A DNA stretch of 64,000 nt from NCBI GenBank assembly GCA_023402395.1, contig JAEYGI010000004.1:186001-250000 (forward strand). Reading direction: 5' to 3'. The notes beneath the pieces are model-generated. The model had not been told where the DNA came from. It searched no databases and was given only the letters and a program-made list of their open reading frames with translations. Source of the DNA: Bacillota bacterium (GTDB taxonomy: Bacteria; Bacillota; UBA4882; UBA8346). This document shows positions 1-9,220 of this stretch, piece by piece (position 1 is the first letter of the stretch; every line of letters begins with the position of its first letter). A program made the translations under genes and the position numbers.

Positions 1-1781
1 ATCACTCTAATGATCCCATCATCACCTTGAACTATTTTAGTAATTTGCCGGTTTAATGATTGGCGGACCAATTCAGTCAACATTTCAGTATCCTTGGTAT
101 GAACTGCATTGTCAGCCAAGCTTTCCAAAATAGTAACCATATTCCGGATGGGGATCCCTTCCCTAAGCAGATTAACCAGTACTTTTTGAACCTCGCCAAC
201 TGACAAAAGATTGGGAATCAGTTCATTGACGACGACACTGTATTCGTCTTTAAGATTATTGATCAATGACTGAACTTCCTGCCTACCCAATAATTCGAAG
301 GAATGGGACTTAATTATTTCCGTTAAATGAGTTGCCAAGACAGAAGGCGGATCGACCACAGTATAACCAGCGATCTCTGCTTCATCCCGCTGTCCTTCGG
401 CGATCCAGATCGCGGGTAACCCAAAAGCAGGTTCGGTCGTAGGAATGCCTTCAATACGTTGGGTCGCGATTCCCGGGTCCATTGCCAAATAATAATTGGG
501 TATTATTTCTCCTTTGGCAACATCAACCCCTTTAATTTTGATCACATAAGATGTAGGCGCCAATTGCATATTGTCTCTGATCCGGATCGGCGGTAAAACC
601 ATTCCCAATTCCAGTGCGGTCTGACGCCGGATCATGGTGACTCTTTCAAATAAATCTCCGCCTTGCTTAGGATCAACCAGAGGGATCAACCGGTAACCGA
701 TCTCTAATTCCATTGGATCGATCTGAAGCAGTGAATTTACATTCTCAGGTTTTTTGGCATCATCACCGTTTGCTTCCGGAGACGGTTCATCTCTAGGAAT
801 CGCATCGGGCATTTGACTCATCTTAAACCCGAGGAATCCAATTAAACCCGCCATTGAAAAGAAGGCCAGCTTGGGCATACCGGGGATCAAGCCGAAAAAG
901 CCGATCATGCCGGCCACAAAATAAAAGACCTTTGGATACGCCCCAAGTTGATGCGAAAGATCCATACCCAAGCTATCCTCCGAAGCCGAACGGGTCACCA
1001 AAATTCCCGTTGCCGTCGATAACAGTAATGCCGGTATTTGGGTCACTAATCCATCTCCGATGGTAAGCAGTGAGTATGTTTGGAGGGATTGCTGAATCGT
1101 AAAGCCTTTTTGGGTCGCTCCGATAATAAATCCACCGACCACGTTGATAATTGCGATTAAAATTCCGGCAATCGCATCTCCTTTGACAAATTTCGTCGCG
1201 CCATCCATTGCTCCGTAGAAATCAGCTTCCCGCTCAATTTCCCGCCGACGTGCCCGGGCATCCGTTTCATTAATTAACCCGGCATTCAGATCAGCGTCAA
1301 TACTCATTTGTTTTCCCGGCATGGCATCCAAGGTAAAGCGGGCCGCCACTTCCGCCACGCGCTCTGAGCCTTTGGTAATAACTAAAAATTGAATAATCGT
1401 CAGGATGGTAAACATTACAAAGCCGACGACGTAATTGTGACCGGCGACTACCGCCCCGAAAGCCTCAATCACCCGGCCTGCTTCCGCATTAAGCAAGATT
1501 AAGCGGGTAGACGACACGTTCAACGCCAAACGGAACAACGTCGTTAATAACAACAGAGTTGGAAAGACCGAAAACTCTAGGCTTTTGCGCACATAAGTGG
1601 TTAGCAAGAGAATTGAAAAACCGGCGCAGATATTAATCGTGATCAACAAATCCAGAAGCCATGACGGCATCGGAACGATGAACATCGTCAGTATCAAAAT
1701 AATTAAAGGAGCAACGATAATTTCCCCGCTTTTAAGGGACTGCCAAGAAAAAGCAACCGATAAACCGTTATTGTTGGCCAT
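1..1781 (-). CDS. flhA: Flagellar export gate protein FlhA (3' end beyond window)
   Basis: FlhA is the large inner-membrane ring of the flagellar type III export gate, whose cytoplasmic domain docks chaperone-substrate complexes. I translated it directly from the minus strand: ATG at 1781, about 593 codons visible and no stop before the window edge, so roughly the last 90-100 residues of a normal protein of about 690 are outside. The N-terminal half shows several hydrophobic segments (about residues 20-120 and 200-310) and the family's conserved cytoplasmic loop between membrane segments (residues about 140-185, containing AARFTLDAMPGKQMSIDADL). The C-terminal soluble part begins near residue 340. 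It follows flhB by 24 bases and is the last fla operon gene visible. Identification is firm from the FlhA loop motif and position. Confidence 0.96.
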   Translation of the reverse strand, partial: MANNNGLSVAFSWQSLKSGEIIVAPLIILILTMFIVPMPSWLLDLLITINICAGFSILLLTTYVRKSLEFSVFPTLLLLTTLFRLALNVSSTRLILLNAEAGRVIEAFGAVVAGHNYVVGFVMFTILTIIQFLVITKGSERVAEVAARFTLDAMPGKQMSIDADLNAGLINETDARARRREIEREADFYGAMDGATKFVKGDAIAGILIAIINVVGGFIIGATQKGFTIQQSLQTYSLLTIGDGLVTQIPALLLSTATGILVTRSASEDSLGMDLSHQLGAYPKVFYFVAGMIGFFGLIPGMPKLAFFSMAGLIGFLGFKMSQMPDAIPRDEPSPEANGDDAKKPENVNSLLQIDPMELEIGYRLIPLVDPKQGGDLFERVTMIRRQTALELGMVLPPIRIRDNMQLAPTSYVIKIKGVDVAKGEIIPNYYLAMDPGIATQRIEGIPTTEPAFGLPAIWIAEGQRDEAEIAGYTVVDPPSVLATHLTEIIKSHSFELLGRQEVQSLINNLKDEYSVVVNELIPNLLSVGEVQKVLVNLLREGIPIRNMVTILESLADNAVHTKDTEMLTELVRQSLNRQITKIVQGDDGIIRV

Positions 1782-1805
1782 CTGCAATCTCCTTGAAAAA
1801 TTACC

Positions 1806-2957
1806 TTACGCGTACCTACGCTTTAAGCGGTACACAAACGCCAAAACCTCCGCCACCGCTTTATACAATTCACTGGGAACGGCTTGCCCGATCTCCACCG
1901 ATTGATATAAGGCTCGGGCCAGAGGTTTATTCTCAACCATCACCACATCGTGTTCTTTAGCAATTGCTTTAATCCGTTCAGCAACGAGCCCTTGACCTTT
2001 GGCGATCACCATCGGAGCGTTCATACTTCCGGGTTCATAACGTAATGCAATCGCCAAATGGGTTGGGTTGGTGATCACGACATCGGCTTTGGGCACATCC
2101 TGCATCATTCGACGTGCCGCCAATTGCCGCTGCCGCTGCCGGATTTTATTCTTTATCTGCGGATTCCCTTCTGTTTCCTTGTACTCATCTCTTACTTCCT
2201 TTTTGGTCATCCGTAAGCTCTTGCGGTATTCCCACCGTTGGTACAAATAATCCAGTAACGCGAGAATCAATAGAAATACACAAATCTTCATCGCTACTTG
2301 AAAGATAATCTTCCAAACAATACCGGCGGCACCCAGCGGTGACTGCTGAAAAACATCCAATAGTACAAAGAGATTATCACGAATGGTAGAATAGGCAAAA
2401 TAACTGACAACCAAAAGCTTAATCGTTGATTTTACCAATTCAACCAGTCCACGAATGCTGAAAAGCCTTTGAAAACCGGTAATGGGATTGATCCGGCTGA
2501 ATTTGGGAGTAATCGATTCCAAAGAAAACAACGGACCCACCTGTAGAAAATTAATTAAAAACCCCACCAGCATAGCTCCCAAACCTAGAGGAAGGAACAA
2601 TTTTAAAAATAGAATACAATGCTGAATCAGGGTTTTTCTAAGTTCATCCATTTCAAGGTTTTGGTTTACTTGGATGGGCGATAAACAATTTTTCACATAA
2701 ACGAGCAATTCCGAATAGATCCAGCTCCCCATCCCGTTCACAAACACAAATAATACCAATAACACGATCACCGAGCTTAATTCAGCGCTTTTAGCTACTT
2801 GCCCTTTTTTCCTGGCATCGGAACGACGTTTGGGAGTCGCTTCTTCGGTCTTATCCGAGTCGGGAGCAAAGTATTGAAGATTAAATTGAATAACCGTTGA
2901 TTGTGTCAGAGAGGATTTTAACGTTTTATGAAGTATTTTATCAGTTTTTTGCTTCAT
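1806..2957 (-). CDS. flhB: Flagellar export switch protein FlhB
   Basis: FlhB is the export-gate component that switches substrate specificity from rod/hook to filament by autocleavage. The 383-residue product has the hallmark N-terminal stretch DKTEEATPKRR (about residues 35-45), four membrane segments, and the autocleavage motif NPTH (within VVITNPTHLAIAL, near residue 295) followed by a short C-terminal domain. It carries about 30 residues ahead of the usual start; an internal start nearer FNLQYFAPDSD is possible, but no other ATG lies there. It sits between fliR and flhA with short gaps, as in Bacillus. The specificity switch normally responds to FliK and hook length, which is notable because flgE in this operon is degraded. 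Confidence 0.95.
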   Translation of the reverse strand: MKQKTDKILHKTLKSSLTQSTVIQFNLQYFAPDSDKTEEATPKRRSDARKKGQVAKSAELSSVIVLLVLFVFVNGMGSWIYSELLVYVKNCLSPIQVNQNLEMDELRKTLIQHCILFLKLFLPLGLGAMLVGFLINFLQVGPLFSLESITPKFSRINPITGFQRLFSIRGLVELVKSTIKLLVVSYFAYSTIRDNLFVLLDVFQQSPLGAAGIVWKIIFQVAMKICVFLLILALLDYLYQRWEYRKSLRMTKKEVRDEYKETEGNPQIKNKIRQRQRQLAARRMMQDVPKADVVITNPTHLAIALRYEPGSMNAPMVIAKGQGLVAERIKAIAKEHDVVMVENKPLARALYQSVEIGQAVPSELYKAVAEVLAFVYRLKRRYA

Positions 2958-2977
2958 TCAACGCCTCAGCCTTGGTT

Positions 2978-3769
2978 CTACCAGTGGAGTTGTTTTAAGA
3001 AATAAATTAAGAACCGGAATGTGCTTCCCGAATGCGAAAAAACTTTTTCCAATACAATAACATATACCGGGAGGAAGAAAATGAGCATAATCAGACCGAG
3101 AATGATCTTAATCGGAAACCCAATCACGAAAACATTGATTTGAGGAATTAATTTAGAAATAATCCCCAAAGCGACATCCGCCAAGAAAATAGCTCCAATG
3201 ATCGGTAATGCGATTTGAAACCCCAACAGAAACATCCCAGAAAAGGCTTTTAAAAAAACGGCAACCGCTTGATTCTTTATCATAAAAAAACCAGGTTTAA
3301 TTAGTTCATAACTTTGGGCTAATGACATAATCACCGTATGATGCGCATTAATGCCAAGAAAAATTGCGATCGCGATAAAATAATTGAACTGTCCAAGCAA
3401 TGGCATTTCGGTCCCAGTATTCGGATCGATAATGTTCACGACCCCGAATCCCAGGGATACATCCATAAAATAACCAGCCAACTGAATGGCATGAATCGTA
3501 AGGTTTACTGAAAATCCGATGATTAAACCGACTAACAGCTCCTGTATCAATGTAATAAAGAAAACCGCGTTATTAACAAGAATTAATTCGGTCCTCGCTT
3601 CGATAACCGGACCAAGAACCAGTGCCAGTGAAAAAGCTATAATTACTTTTACCTGCATTGGTATTGTTTTGCTTTGAAAGATCGGAGCAGTAAGTACCAT
3701 TCCGGAAGCCCTGGTAAACACAAGAAGAAATTGGATCAGGCTGGTCTCAAAAAGATTTTCAAAATTCAA
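2978..3769 (-). CDS. fliR: Flagellar export gate protein FliR
   Basis: FliR, with FliP and FliQ, forms the core export channel of the flagellar type III system in the inner membrane. The 263-residue protein is strongly hydrophobic with about six predicted membrane segments, and contains the family-typical SLGFGVVNIIDPNTG stretch (about residues 105-119). The start ATG at 3769 lies 9 bases after the fliQ stop, which fits a tightly coupled operon. Length and gene order (fliP-fliQ-fliR-flhB) match the family exactly. Confidence 0.94.
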   Translation of the reverse strand: MNFENLFETSLIQFLLVFTRASGMVLTAPIFQSKTIPMQVKVIIAFSLALVLGPVIEARTELILVNNAVFFITLIQELLVGLIIGFSVNLTIHAIQLAGYFMDVSLGFGVVNIIDPNTGTEMPLLGQFNYFIAIAIFLGINAHHTVIMSLAQSYELIKPGFFMIKNQAVAVFLKAFSGMFLLGFQIALPIIGAIFLADVALGIISKLIPQINVFVIGFPIKIILGLIMLIFFLPVYVIVLEKVFSHSGSTFRFLIYFLKQLHW

Positions 3770-3777
3770 TTGTATAC

Positions 3778-4053
3778 CTACCTGATGAAAGTAAATTGGT
3801 CAAGATGAGCCAGGATTTTATGAGAAAATGTCATTAAAATACGCAACATCCATGGCCCAAAGATCACCATCGAAATTAAAATCGCCAGGATTTTGGGAAC
3901 GAACATTAACGTCTGCTCATGAATTTGTGTCGTCGCTTGAAAAATACTAACAACCAATCCTACGATCAATCCAACGCCCAGAACCGGAGCGGACACCAGT
4001 AATACCGTCCAAATGGCTTCCCGAGTCACAGCGACCACAAAAGTATCAGTCAA
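3778..4053 (-). CDS. fliQ: Flagellar export gate protein FliQ
   Basis: FliQ is a small two-helix membrane subunit of the flagellar export gate. At 91 residues it has the usual length, with two hydrophobic hairpin segments (about residues 15-38 and 50-72) around the conserved FQATTQIHEQTLMFVPKI stretch. It lies between fliP and fliR with gaps of 15 and 8 bases. The start is the ATG at 4053. Confidence 0.95.
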   Translation of the reverse strand: MTDTFVVAVTREAIWTVLLVSAPVLGVGLIVGLVVSIFQATTQIHEQTLMFVPKILAILISMVIFGPWMLRILMTFSHKILAHLDQFTFIR

Positions 4054-4068
4054 CTAAATCCTCCTCCC

Positions 4069-4902
4069 CTAGCGAAAGCTTAAAATCAATGACCTAGCCA
4101 GAAGATGCCATCCATCAACCATAACAAATAACAATATTTTAAACGGCAAGGAGATCATAACCGGCGGAAGCATCATCATTCCCATGGACATTAAGGTACT
4201 CGATACAATCATGTCAATTACTAAAAAGGGAATAAAGATCATGAAACCCATCTGAAACGCTGTCTTCAGTTCACTGATAATAAACGCTGGTATCAAGACT
4301 TTGGTGGGGATTTGGTCCTGATTGTCCGGTTGTGACAAATGGGCTGCTTGAACAAATAATTTTAAATCTTTGGTCCGAGTCTGTTTAAACATAAATTGGC
4401 GCAATGGTTGCGCTCCTCGTTCAAGCGCCGCTTCTTGCGAGATTCGTCCACTCAAATACGGCTGCAATGCTTGATCGTTAATCACCGTCCAAGTCGGTGC
4501 CATGGTGAAATACGTTAAAAACAGGGCTAAACCAATCATCACTTGGTTGGGAGGCATTTGATTGGTACCAATGGCGGTCCGGGCAAATGACAAAACAATC
4601 ACAATCCGAATGAAGGAAGTGGTCATTATCAAGATTGCCGGCGCTAGTGATAAAATAGTTAGAATTAGTAAGATTTGCAAACTCTGAGCGGTCTCTTCCG
4701 GGTTATCGGCGGTATCGAGTCCGAATTCAAGTCTGGGGATGGGAACAGCAGTCGTAGCTCCCATGGCCGGAACAACGGATAACCACAAAATGCCTATTAA
4801 CAAACCGATAGTAATCAGCCAAACACTTCCGGGGCGTCCCAACCGTCTCAGCCCTGGACGTTTACTCAAGTTGTTTTTGCTGATTCCCTCATTATTGATC
4901 AT
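4069..4902 (-). CDS. fliP: Flagellar export gate protein FliP
   Basis: FliP is the main channel-forming subunit of the flagellar export gate. I start it at the ATG at 4902, which has an AAGGAT ribosome site and overlaps the end of fliO by 11 bases; the open frame extends 31 codons further upstream but that part lies inside fliO. The 277-residue product has a cleavable-type signal sequence (about residues 23-47, ending near PAMGA), the conserved SLAPAILIMTTSFIRIVIV segment, and the C-terminal MSMGMMMLPPVMISLPFK motif. All are diagnostic for FliP. Confidence 0.95.
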   Translation of the reverse strand: MINNEGISKNNLSKRPGLRRLGRPGSVWLITIGLLIGILWLSVVPAMGATTAVPIPRLEFGLDTADNPEETAQSLQILLILTILSLAPAILIMTTSFIRIVIVLSFARTAIGTNQMPPNQVMIGLALFLTYFTMAPTWTVINDQALQPYLSGRISQEAALERGAQPLRQFMFKQTRTKDLKLFVQAAHLSQPDNQDQIPTKVLIPAFIISELKTAFQMGFMIFIPFLVIDMIVSSTLMSMGMMMLPPVMISLPFKILLFVMVDGWHLLARSLILSFR

Positions 4903-5437
4903 TTTTCTTATCCTTCGTTCTCCAAGCTCGGATTCGATCCAAAGTTTCATAAATTTTTTGTTTGGTATTATCCACTCCGGTCTCAATGACCTCATTGGGG
5001 TTATCCAGAAGCGGTTTTAAGATACTGGCAAAACTATTTTTCCCAATCATTTGATCGACGGACGATTGTTGCAGTTGCTCATAAAATGTAGGATCATCGT
5101 ATTCTTTCAATAAGGTTACTCCCTGTTCGGAACTGCCGATTAGCAGAATTTTCCCATTGATCAATAAAAGATAAAGATGGCGATTGGGTCCTAACATGAG
5201 ACTTTCCGCCACCTTTAAATATTTTGCACGCGTATACCCGGCTTTTTCAGCGAATAATTTGGTCACCCAGTAAGCAATGAATGCCACAAAAATTAGGGAA
5301 AATAATGCCCAGATCCATTGTAAGCCATCAAAATTCGGTTGAGTGTCTTCCTTCGAACCAGCGAAAGCCATGGCTGGTAAGAGGAGAATACCGGCCACAA
5401 GCAAGAAAGAACCAAAGAACCGGTAATAATTTTTCAA
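4892..5437 (-). CDS. fliO: Flagellar biosynthesis protein FliO/FliZ family
   Basis: FliO is a bitopic membrane protein that assists assembly or stability of the FliP ring. The 181-residue product has an N-terminal signal-like helix (residues 8-27, ending AMAFAG), a second membrane helix (about 42-60) and a cytoplasmic domain with the FliO-type stretch ESLMLGPNRHLYLLLINGKI. This matches the Bacillus FliZ/FliO layout. Sequence conservation in this family is low, so the call rests on both the motif and the location between cheY and fliP. Confidence 0.85.
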   Translation of the reverse strand: MKNYYRFFGSFLLVAGILLLPAMAFAGSKEDTQPNFDGLQWIWALFSLIFVAFIAYWVTKLFAEKAGYTRAKYLKVAESLMLGPNRHLYLLLINGKILLIGSSEQGVTLLKEYDDPTFYEQLQQSSVDQMIGKNSFASILKPLLDNPNEVIETGVDNTKQKIYETLDRIRAWRTKDKKNDQ

Positions 5438-5454
5438 GAGTAACTTCCTTTCAA

Positions 5455-5817
5455 TTAGGCTAATACTTTACGGACTGCCTCCAGCACGCGTTCCGGCTGA
5501 AACGGTTTGACCACGAAATCCTTGGCCCCGGCCTGAATGGCATCGATTACCATCGCTTGCTGCCCCATGGCACTACACATAATAATCAAGGCATTCTGAT
5601 CGATCTTCCGGATCTCCCGGACCGCAGAAATTCCATCCATGTCAGGCATTGTTATATCCATAGTTACTAAGTCCGGACGCAATTCCCTAAATTTATCAAT
5701 GGCCTTCGCGCCGTCCTCGGCTTCTCCAACAACATCATAGCCGCCTTTACGTAAAATATCTTTAATCATCATACGCATAAAAGCCGCGTCATCGACCACC
5801 AAGACTCGATTCCCCAC
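5455..5817 (-). CDS. cheY: Chemotaxis response regulator CheY
   Basis: CheY carries the chemotaxis phosphoryl signal to the flagellar switch. It is a single 120-residue receiver domain with all key residues: acidic pair D9/D10, phospho-acceptor D54 (in VTMDITMPDMDG), S82 and K104 (VVKPF). No output domain is attached. Its place between fliY and fliO is the standard one in Firmicutes fla operons, where FliY also dephosphorylates CheY-P. Confidence 0.95.
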   Translation of the reverse strand: MGNRVLVVDDAAFMRMMIKDILRKGGYDVVGEAEDGAKAIDKFRELRPDLVTMDITMPDMDGISAVREIRKIDQNALIIMCSAMGQQAMVIDAIQAGAKDFVVKPFQPERVLEAVRKVLA

Positions 5818-5843
5818 TCATAATTCCCCCTTAATTAAGACAA

Positions 5844-6971
5844 TTATTGAAGTGTATTGGCTCTTTCTATCGGACTTACTATATCGGTAATCTTGATGCC
5901 AAAATTCTCGTCAATAACTACGACTTCACCTTTGGCTATCATCTTCCCGTTTACGTAGATATCAACCGGGTCTCCCGCCAATTTATCCAATTCAATAATT
6001 GAACCCAAGCCCAACTCCAAGATATCCTTGATCTTCATCCGGGTATTACCGAGTTCGACGGTTACCTGTAAGGGAACATCCATAATCAATCCGAGATTTC
6101 CGGTTTCCTTTCCAGTCTTCGAACTCCCCAAAGGAGAAAATTGGGCTGGCTGAACGACTACTTGCTGTCTCATATCTACACCTCCAGAAACGAAGGTTGG
6201 CGCTGGGGTCGGTTTTATAGGTGGTATTTCATGAGCGGCATTATCATTTCGAACTGACGTCTCCACCGCTTGCTTGACGGGCGGCGGGGAAGAGGGTTTG
6301 GGATGACTGGTTTGCATGATTAATGAATCAGCCAAGTCCACCCCCAGAGGAAATGGCATAATTAACATGATTTCACTGTCAATCAGATTCTCAATCTGCA
6401 TCTTGAACGAGACCGACACAATTGGTTCATCCAAATTGCAAGACCGCATAAACGGTTTTTCACCGGCCAGATTTACTTTTTGAACTTCAGGCGGATCAAT
6501 GTCGATTCGTTTTCTGAGCATTGTGGACAGTGAAGTGCACGCGCTTCCAACCATCTGATTCATGGCCTCACTTACCGCGCTCAGTTCCATTTCTCCCAGT
6601 TCCGTCCTGGGATTTAAACCATTTCCGCCCATCATCAAGTCGGCGATTATCGCCGAATCCTCGATCTTTAAAATCAAAATATTGCTGCCGATTAAACCGT
6701 TTTTGTAATTCACCTCTACCAGCACGTAAGGAATCGGATGTTGTTGTTTCATCGCGATCTGTGAAGTGATTTGTACCGTAGGGGTATCAATGGTTACTTT
6801 CTTCTTTAAAATATCAGACAAAGCGGTTGAAGCTGACCCATAACTGATATTTCCGATTTCACCGAGCGCGTCTTTTTGAAGCGGGGTAAGCTGTTCGTAT
6901 TTATCACTATCACTGTCACTATCATTTAGTAAAGCATTAATCTCTTCCTGCGAGAGTAACTGACGGTCCAT
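5844..6971 (-). CDS. fliY: Flagellar motor switch / CheY phosphatase FliY
   Basis: FliY is the Gram-positive version of FliN, part of the switch C-ring and a CheY-P phosphatase. The 375-residue protein has an N-terminal CheY-binding motif (LSQEEINALL), a CheC-like domain (about residues 30-225) with the two ALGEIGNISYGSAST and AVSEAMNQMVGSA phosphatase-type repeats, a proline-rich linker (about 228-285), and a C-terminal FliN/SpoA domain (about 290-370). The start codon overlaps the fliM stop codon by one base (TAATG), suggesting translational coupling. Confidence 0.95.
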   Translation of the reverse strand: MDRQLLSQEEINALLNDSDSDSDKYEQLTPLQKDALGEIGNISYGSASTALSDILKKKVTIDTPTVQITSQIAMKQQHPIPYVLVEVNYKNGLIGSNILILKIEDSAIIADLMMGGNGLNPRTELGEMELSAVSEAMNQMVGSACTSLSTMLRKRIDIDPPEVQKVNLAGEKPFMRSCNLDEPIVSVSFKMQIENLIDSEIMLIMPFPLGVDLADSLIMQTSHPKPSSPPPVKQAVETSVRNDNAAHEIPPIKPTPAPTFVSGGVDMRQQVVVQPAQFSPLGSSKTGKETGNLGLIMDVPLQVTVELGNTRMKIKDILELGLGSIIELDKLAGDPVDIYVNGKMIAKGEVVVIDENFGIKITDIVSPIERANTLQ

Positions 6972-7969
6972 TAGCTCCCCTCCTCACGAACAATCTGACC
7001 TATTTGAACTGCCATTTTACTTCCTGACATTCCAGGGCTTCCCCTAAACTTTACTTGATTGCCTATTTTGATTTCCATCAGTTCCTTAACCGAATGGTCA
7101 AGTTCAATGACATCACCCACTGCAATGTTGAGCAACTCTTCCACCCTGATCTCGGCTTTTCCTAATTCGACCGCAACTTGAACCTGAGCTTGTCCCAAAC
7201 GATTTTGAAGTGCAAAGATTCCTTCGGACGAAAAGGATTTTCCTTTTTTAGTAAACCACACTTGGGCGTTAAGTCGATCCAGAATTGGTTCGATGACCGA
7301 AAACGGCATACAAATGTTCATCATTCCAATTGCCTCGGCAATGCGCAATTCCAACGTTACTAAAATAATCATGTCCGCCGGCGGCACGATCTGAGTAAAT
7401 AGCGGATTGCTCTCTATTCCTTCAAAAACCGGCTCTAGATCAACGACAGCTTTCCACGCCTCTTTCAAATTGGTGAATGTTTTTAATACCACGCGCCGTA
7501 TCACGGTTTGTTCAATGTCTGTCAATTCCCTGACTTTATCCATAATCAGTCCTTGGCCACCCAAGAGCCGATCAACCACTGCAAAAGCCAGTTGCGGGGA
7601 AATTTCAAGAATAATATTTCCTTCCAACGGTTTTAAGGTAAGAATATTCATCACCGTCGGATTATGTAGTGACTTAGTAAATTCCTCATAAGTCAATTGA
7701 TCAACGGAGATTACTTGAGCCCGGACCATGCTCCTCAGGTAGGTCGAAAGTGATGTGGTTAATAGCCTAGAAAAATTCTCATGCAACATGACCATCGTCC
7801 GTAATTGATCTTTCGAAAGTTTATTCGGACGTCGAAAATCATATGGCTTAACCTTTTTCTTCTTTTCTTCGTTAATTACCTCATCTACCTGGAGAGTCCC
7901 GGAAGAAAGCGCTTCAAGTAGAGCGTCAATTTCACTTTGCGATAGAACCTCGGCCACTTGCAGCGACAC
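6971..7969 (-). CDS. fliM: Flagellar motor switch protein FliM
   Basis: FliM is the C-ring switch protein that binds CheY-P. The 332-residue product contains the N-terminal CheY-binding motif LSQSEIDALLEAL (residues 9-21), a middle CheC-like domain, and a C-terminal SpoA domain (about residues 245-325). Length and motifs are standard. It lies between fliL and fliY and overlaps fliY by one base. Confidence 0.96.
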   Translation of the reverse strand: MSLQVAEVLSQSEIDALLEALSSGTLQVDEVINEEKKKKVKPYDFRRPNKLSKDQLRTMVMLHENFSRLLTTSLSTYLRSMVRAQVISVDQLTYEEFTKSLHNPTVMNILTLKPLEGNIILEISPQLAFAVVDRLLGGQGLIMDKVRELTDIEQTVIRRVVLKTFTNLKEAWKAVVDLEPVFEGIESNPLFTQIVPPADMIILVTLELRIAEAIGMMNICMPFSVIEPILDRLNAQVWFTKKGKSFSSEGIFALQNRLGQAQVQVAVELGKAEIRVEELLNIAVGDVIELDHSVKELMEIKIGNQVKFRGSPGMSGSKMAVQIGQIVREEGS

Positions 7970-7982
7970 CTCCGCAGCCAGT

Positions 7983-8459
7983 CTATTGAATTACAAAATC
8001 TTCAAAGAATAAACTTTTGATCTTCCCTGCAATAAGATGCTGATTCATAGCGCTAATAATTTCGCTGCGAACTAATTCTTTCCCTTCTTTTTCGTCAATT
8101 TTCTCCTTAGTTTTGCTTGATAGTATACTAATAATTAAATCCCTAAATTGTGGAACTCTCTTGGTAACTTCTTGTCTTGCCAGTTCTTCATTCTTTTGGG
8201 GCGCGATAACTTCCAAGGTTACATTGACTTTTATATAATGTTCGGAACCGTTTTCACTGCGTATATTAATAATCATTTCATTCCCCAAAGGAACCACTGG
8301 CCCCATCTCCTGAGTCTGAGTCAGGGTAATCCCTTTACCATTCCCGTCTTGTACTCGGTTAAAGGTGATGTAAATAAAACTACCAGCGATAACCACCGTG
8401 ATTAAAAAGGAAAATAAACCAATGATTAAAATGTTATTGCTTTTAGTTTTTTCCGCCAT
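7983..8459 (-). CDS. fliL: Flagellar basal body-associated protein FliL
   Basis: FliL is a single-pass inner-membrane protein that encircles or supports the stator at the motor. The 158-residue product has one membrane helix (about residues 8-30) and a periplasmic domain with the conserved PLGNEMIINIRSENG stretch and a C-terminal IKSLFFEDFVIQ ending. Its start lies inside the end of motB (17-base overlap). The motB-fliL-fliM order fits a stator-switch block. Confidence 0.92.
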   Translation of the reverse strand: MAEKTKSNNILIIGLFSFLITVVIAGSFIYITFNRVQDGNGKGITLTQTQEMGPVVPLGNEMIINIRSENGSEHYIKVNVTLEVIAPQKNEELARQEVTKRVPQFRDLIISILSSKTKEKIDEKEGKELVRSEIISAMNQHLIAGKIKSLFFEDFVIQ

Positions 8460-9219
8460 TACCTATACCTCCCTGATACAATGGGCTAAAGCTCCGGTCC
8501 AGAAAACTATTGATGATTACAATATCCACCCGCCGGTTGCGAGCCCGATTTTCTTCATTGACATTTGGAGCAATCGGCCGGTATTGTCCGTACCCTGCTA
8601 CCGCGACCCGCTCTGGATTAAATCCGACTCCTTCGATTAGAAAGCGTGCGACATTCACCGCTCTTGATGCTGATAACTCCCAATTGGATGGATATAGGCC
8701 GGTTTTGATAGGTAAATCGCAAGTATGGCCTTCGACTCTGATCGGAAATTGTTGCTGCATAATGGTTATCCCTACCTCACGGATTGTTGGCAAAGCATCC
8801 CGAATGATATCTGCCGAACCTAGATCAAAAAATAATTTCTCTTTGAAACTGATTACGATCCCTCGTTCGGTGTAGATGACTTCTGCTTTTCCACGATAAC
8901 GCTCTTTCGAAACAATGGAATCGATCGACTGATACATCTGTTTCCAGGTTCGATTTTGTTCCGCAGTCATCATTGGCTGGGCAATAATCTTCTTAATTCC
9001 AGGGTCGACTACGGCTTGGGCCCCACTCATCATGCCCCCTCCTCCGGGGCCACTAAAAACATTCCGGAAGGAACTGGACATTTCCTCATATTTGGTCTTA
9101 TCAATAGTCGACATCGCATATATGGCCACAAAAAATGTCAATACCAACGTAACCATATCGCCATAAGTTAATATCCAGGGTGGCGTTCCTCCCGAATTCG
9201 GTTGTTTGCGCTTCAGCAA
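8443..9219 (-). CDS. motB: Flagellar motor stator protein MotB
   Basis: MotB is the peptidoglycan-anchored stator subunit that conducts ions with MotA. The 258-residue protein begins with the Plug_MotB-type segment PPWILTYGDMVTLVLTF containing the essential ion-binding aspartate (D21), then a linker, then an OmpA-like peptidoglycan-binding domain (about residues 115-245; EGHTCDLPI and RNRRVDIVI motifs). Whether the motor uses protons or sodium cannot be decided from this alone. It follows motA with a single-base gap. Confidence 0.95.
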   Translation of the reverse strand: MLKRKQPNSGGTPPWILTYGDMVTLVLTFFVAIYAMSTIDKTKYEEMSSSFRNVFSGPGGGGMMSGAQAVVDPGIKKIIAQPMMTAEQNRTWKQMYQSIDSIVSKERYRGKAEVIYTERGIVISFKEKLFFDLGSADIIRDALPTIREVGITIMQQQFPIRVEGHTCDLPIKTGLYPSNWELSASRAVNVARFLIEGVGFNPERVAVAGYGQYRPIAPNVNEENRARNRRVDIVIINSFLDRSFSPLYQGGIGNGGKN

Positions 9220-9220
9220 T

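Noticed and set aside
1..1781. flhA as a truncated pseudogene
   Set aside because: The frame is open to the first base of the window; the missing part is due to the window edge.
4903..4995. N-terminal extension of FliP by 31 residues
   Set aside because: It lies wholly inside fliO and does not resemble FliP; the start at 4902 has a good ribosome site.
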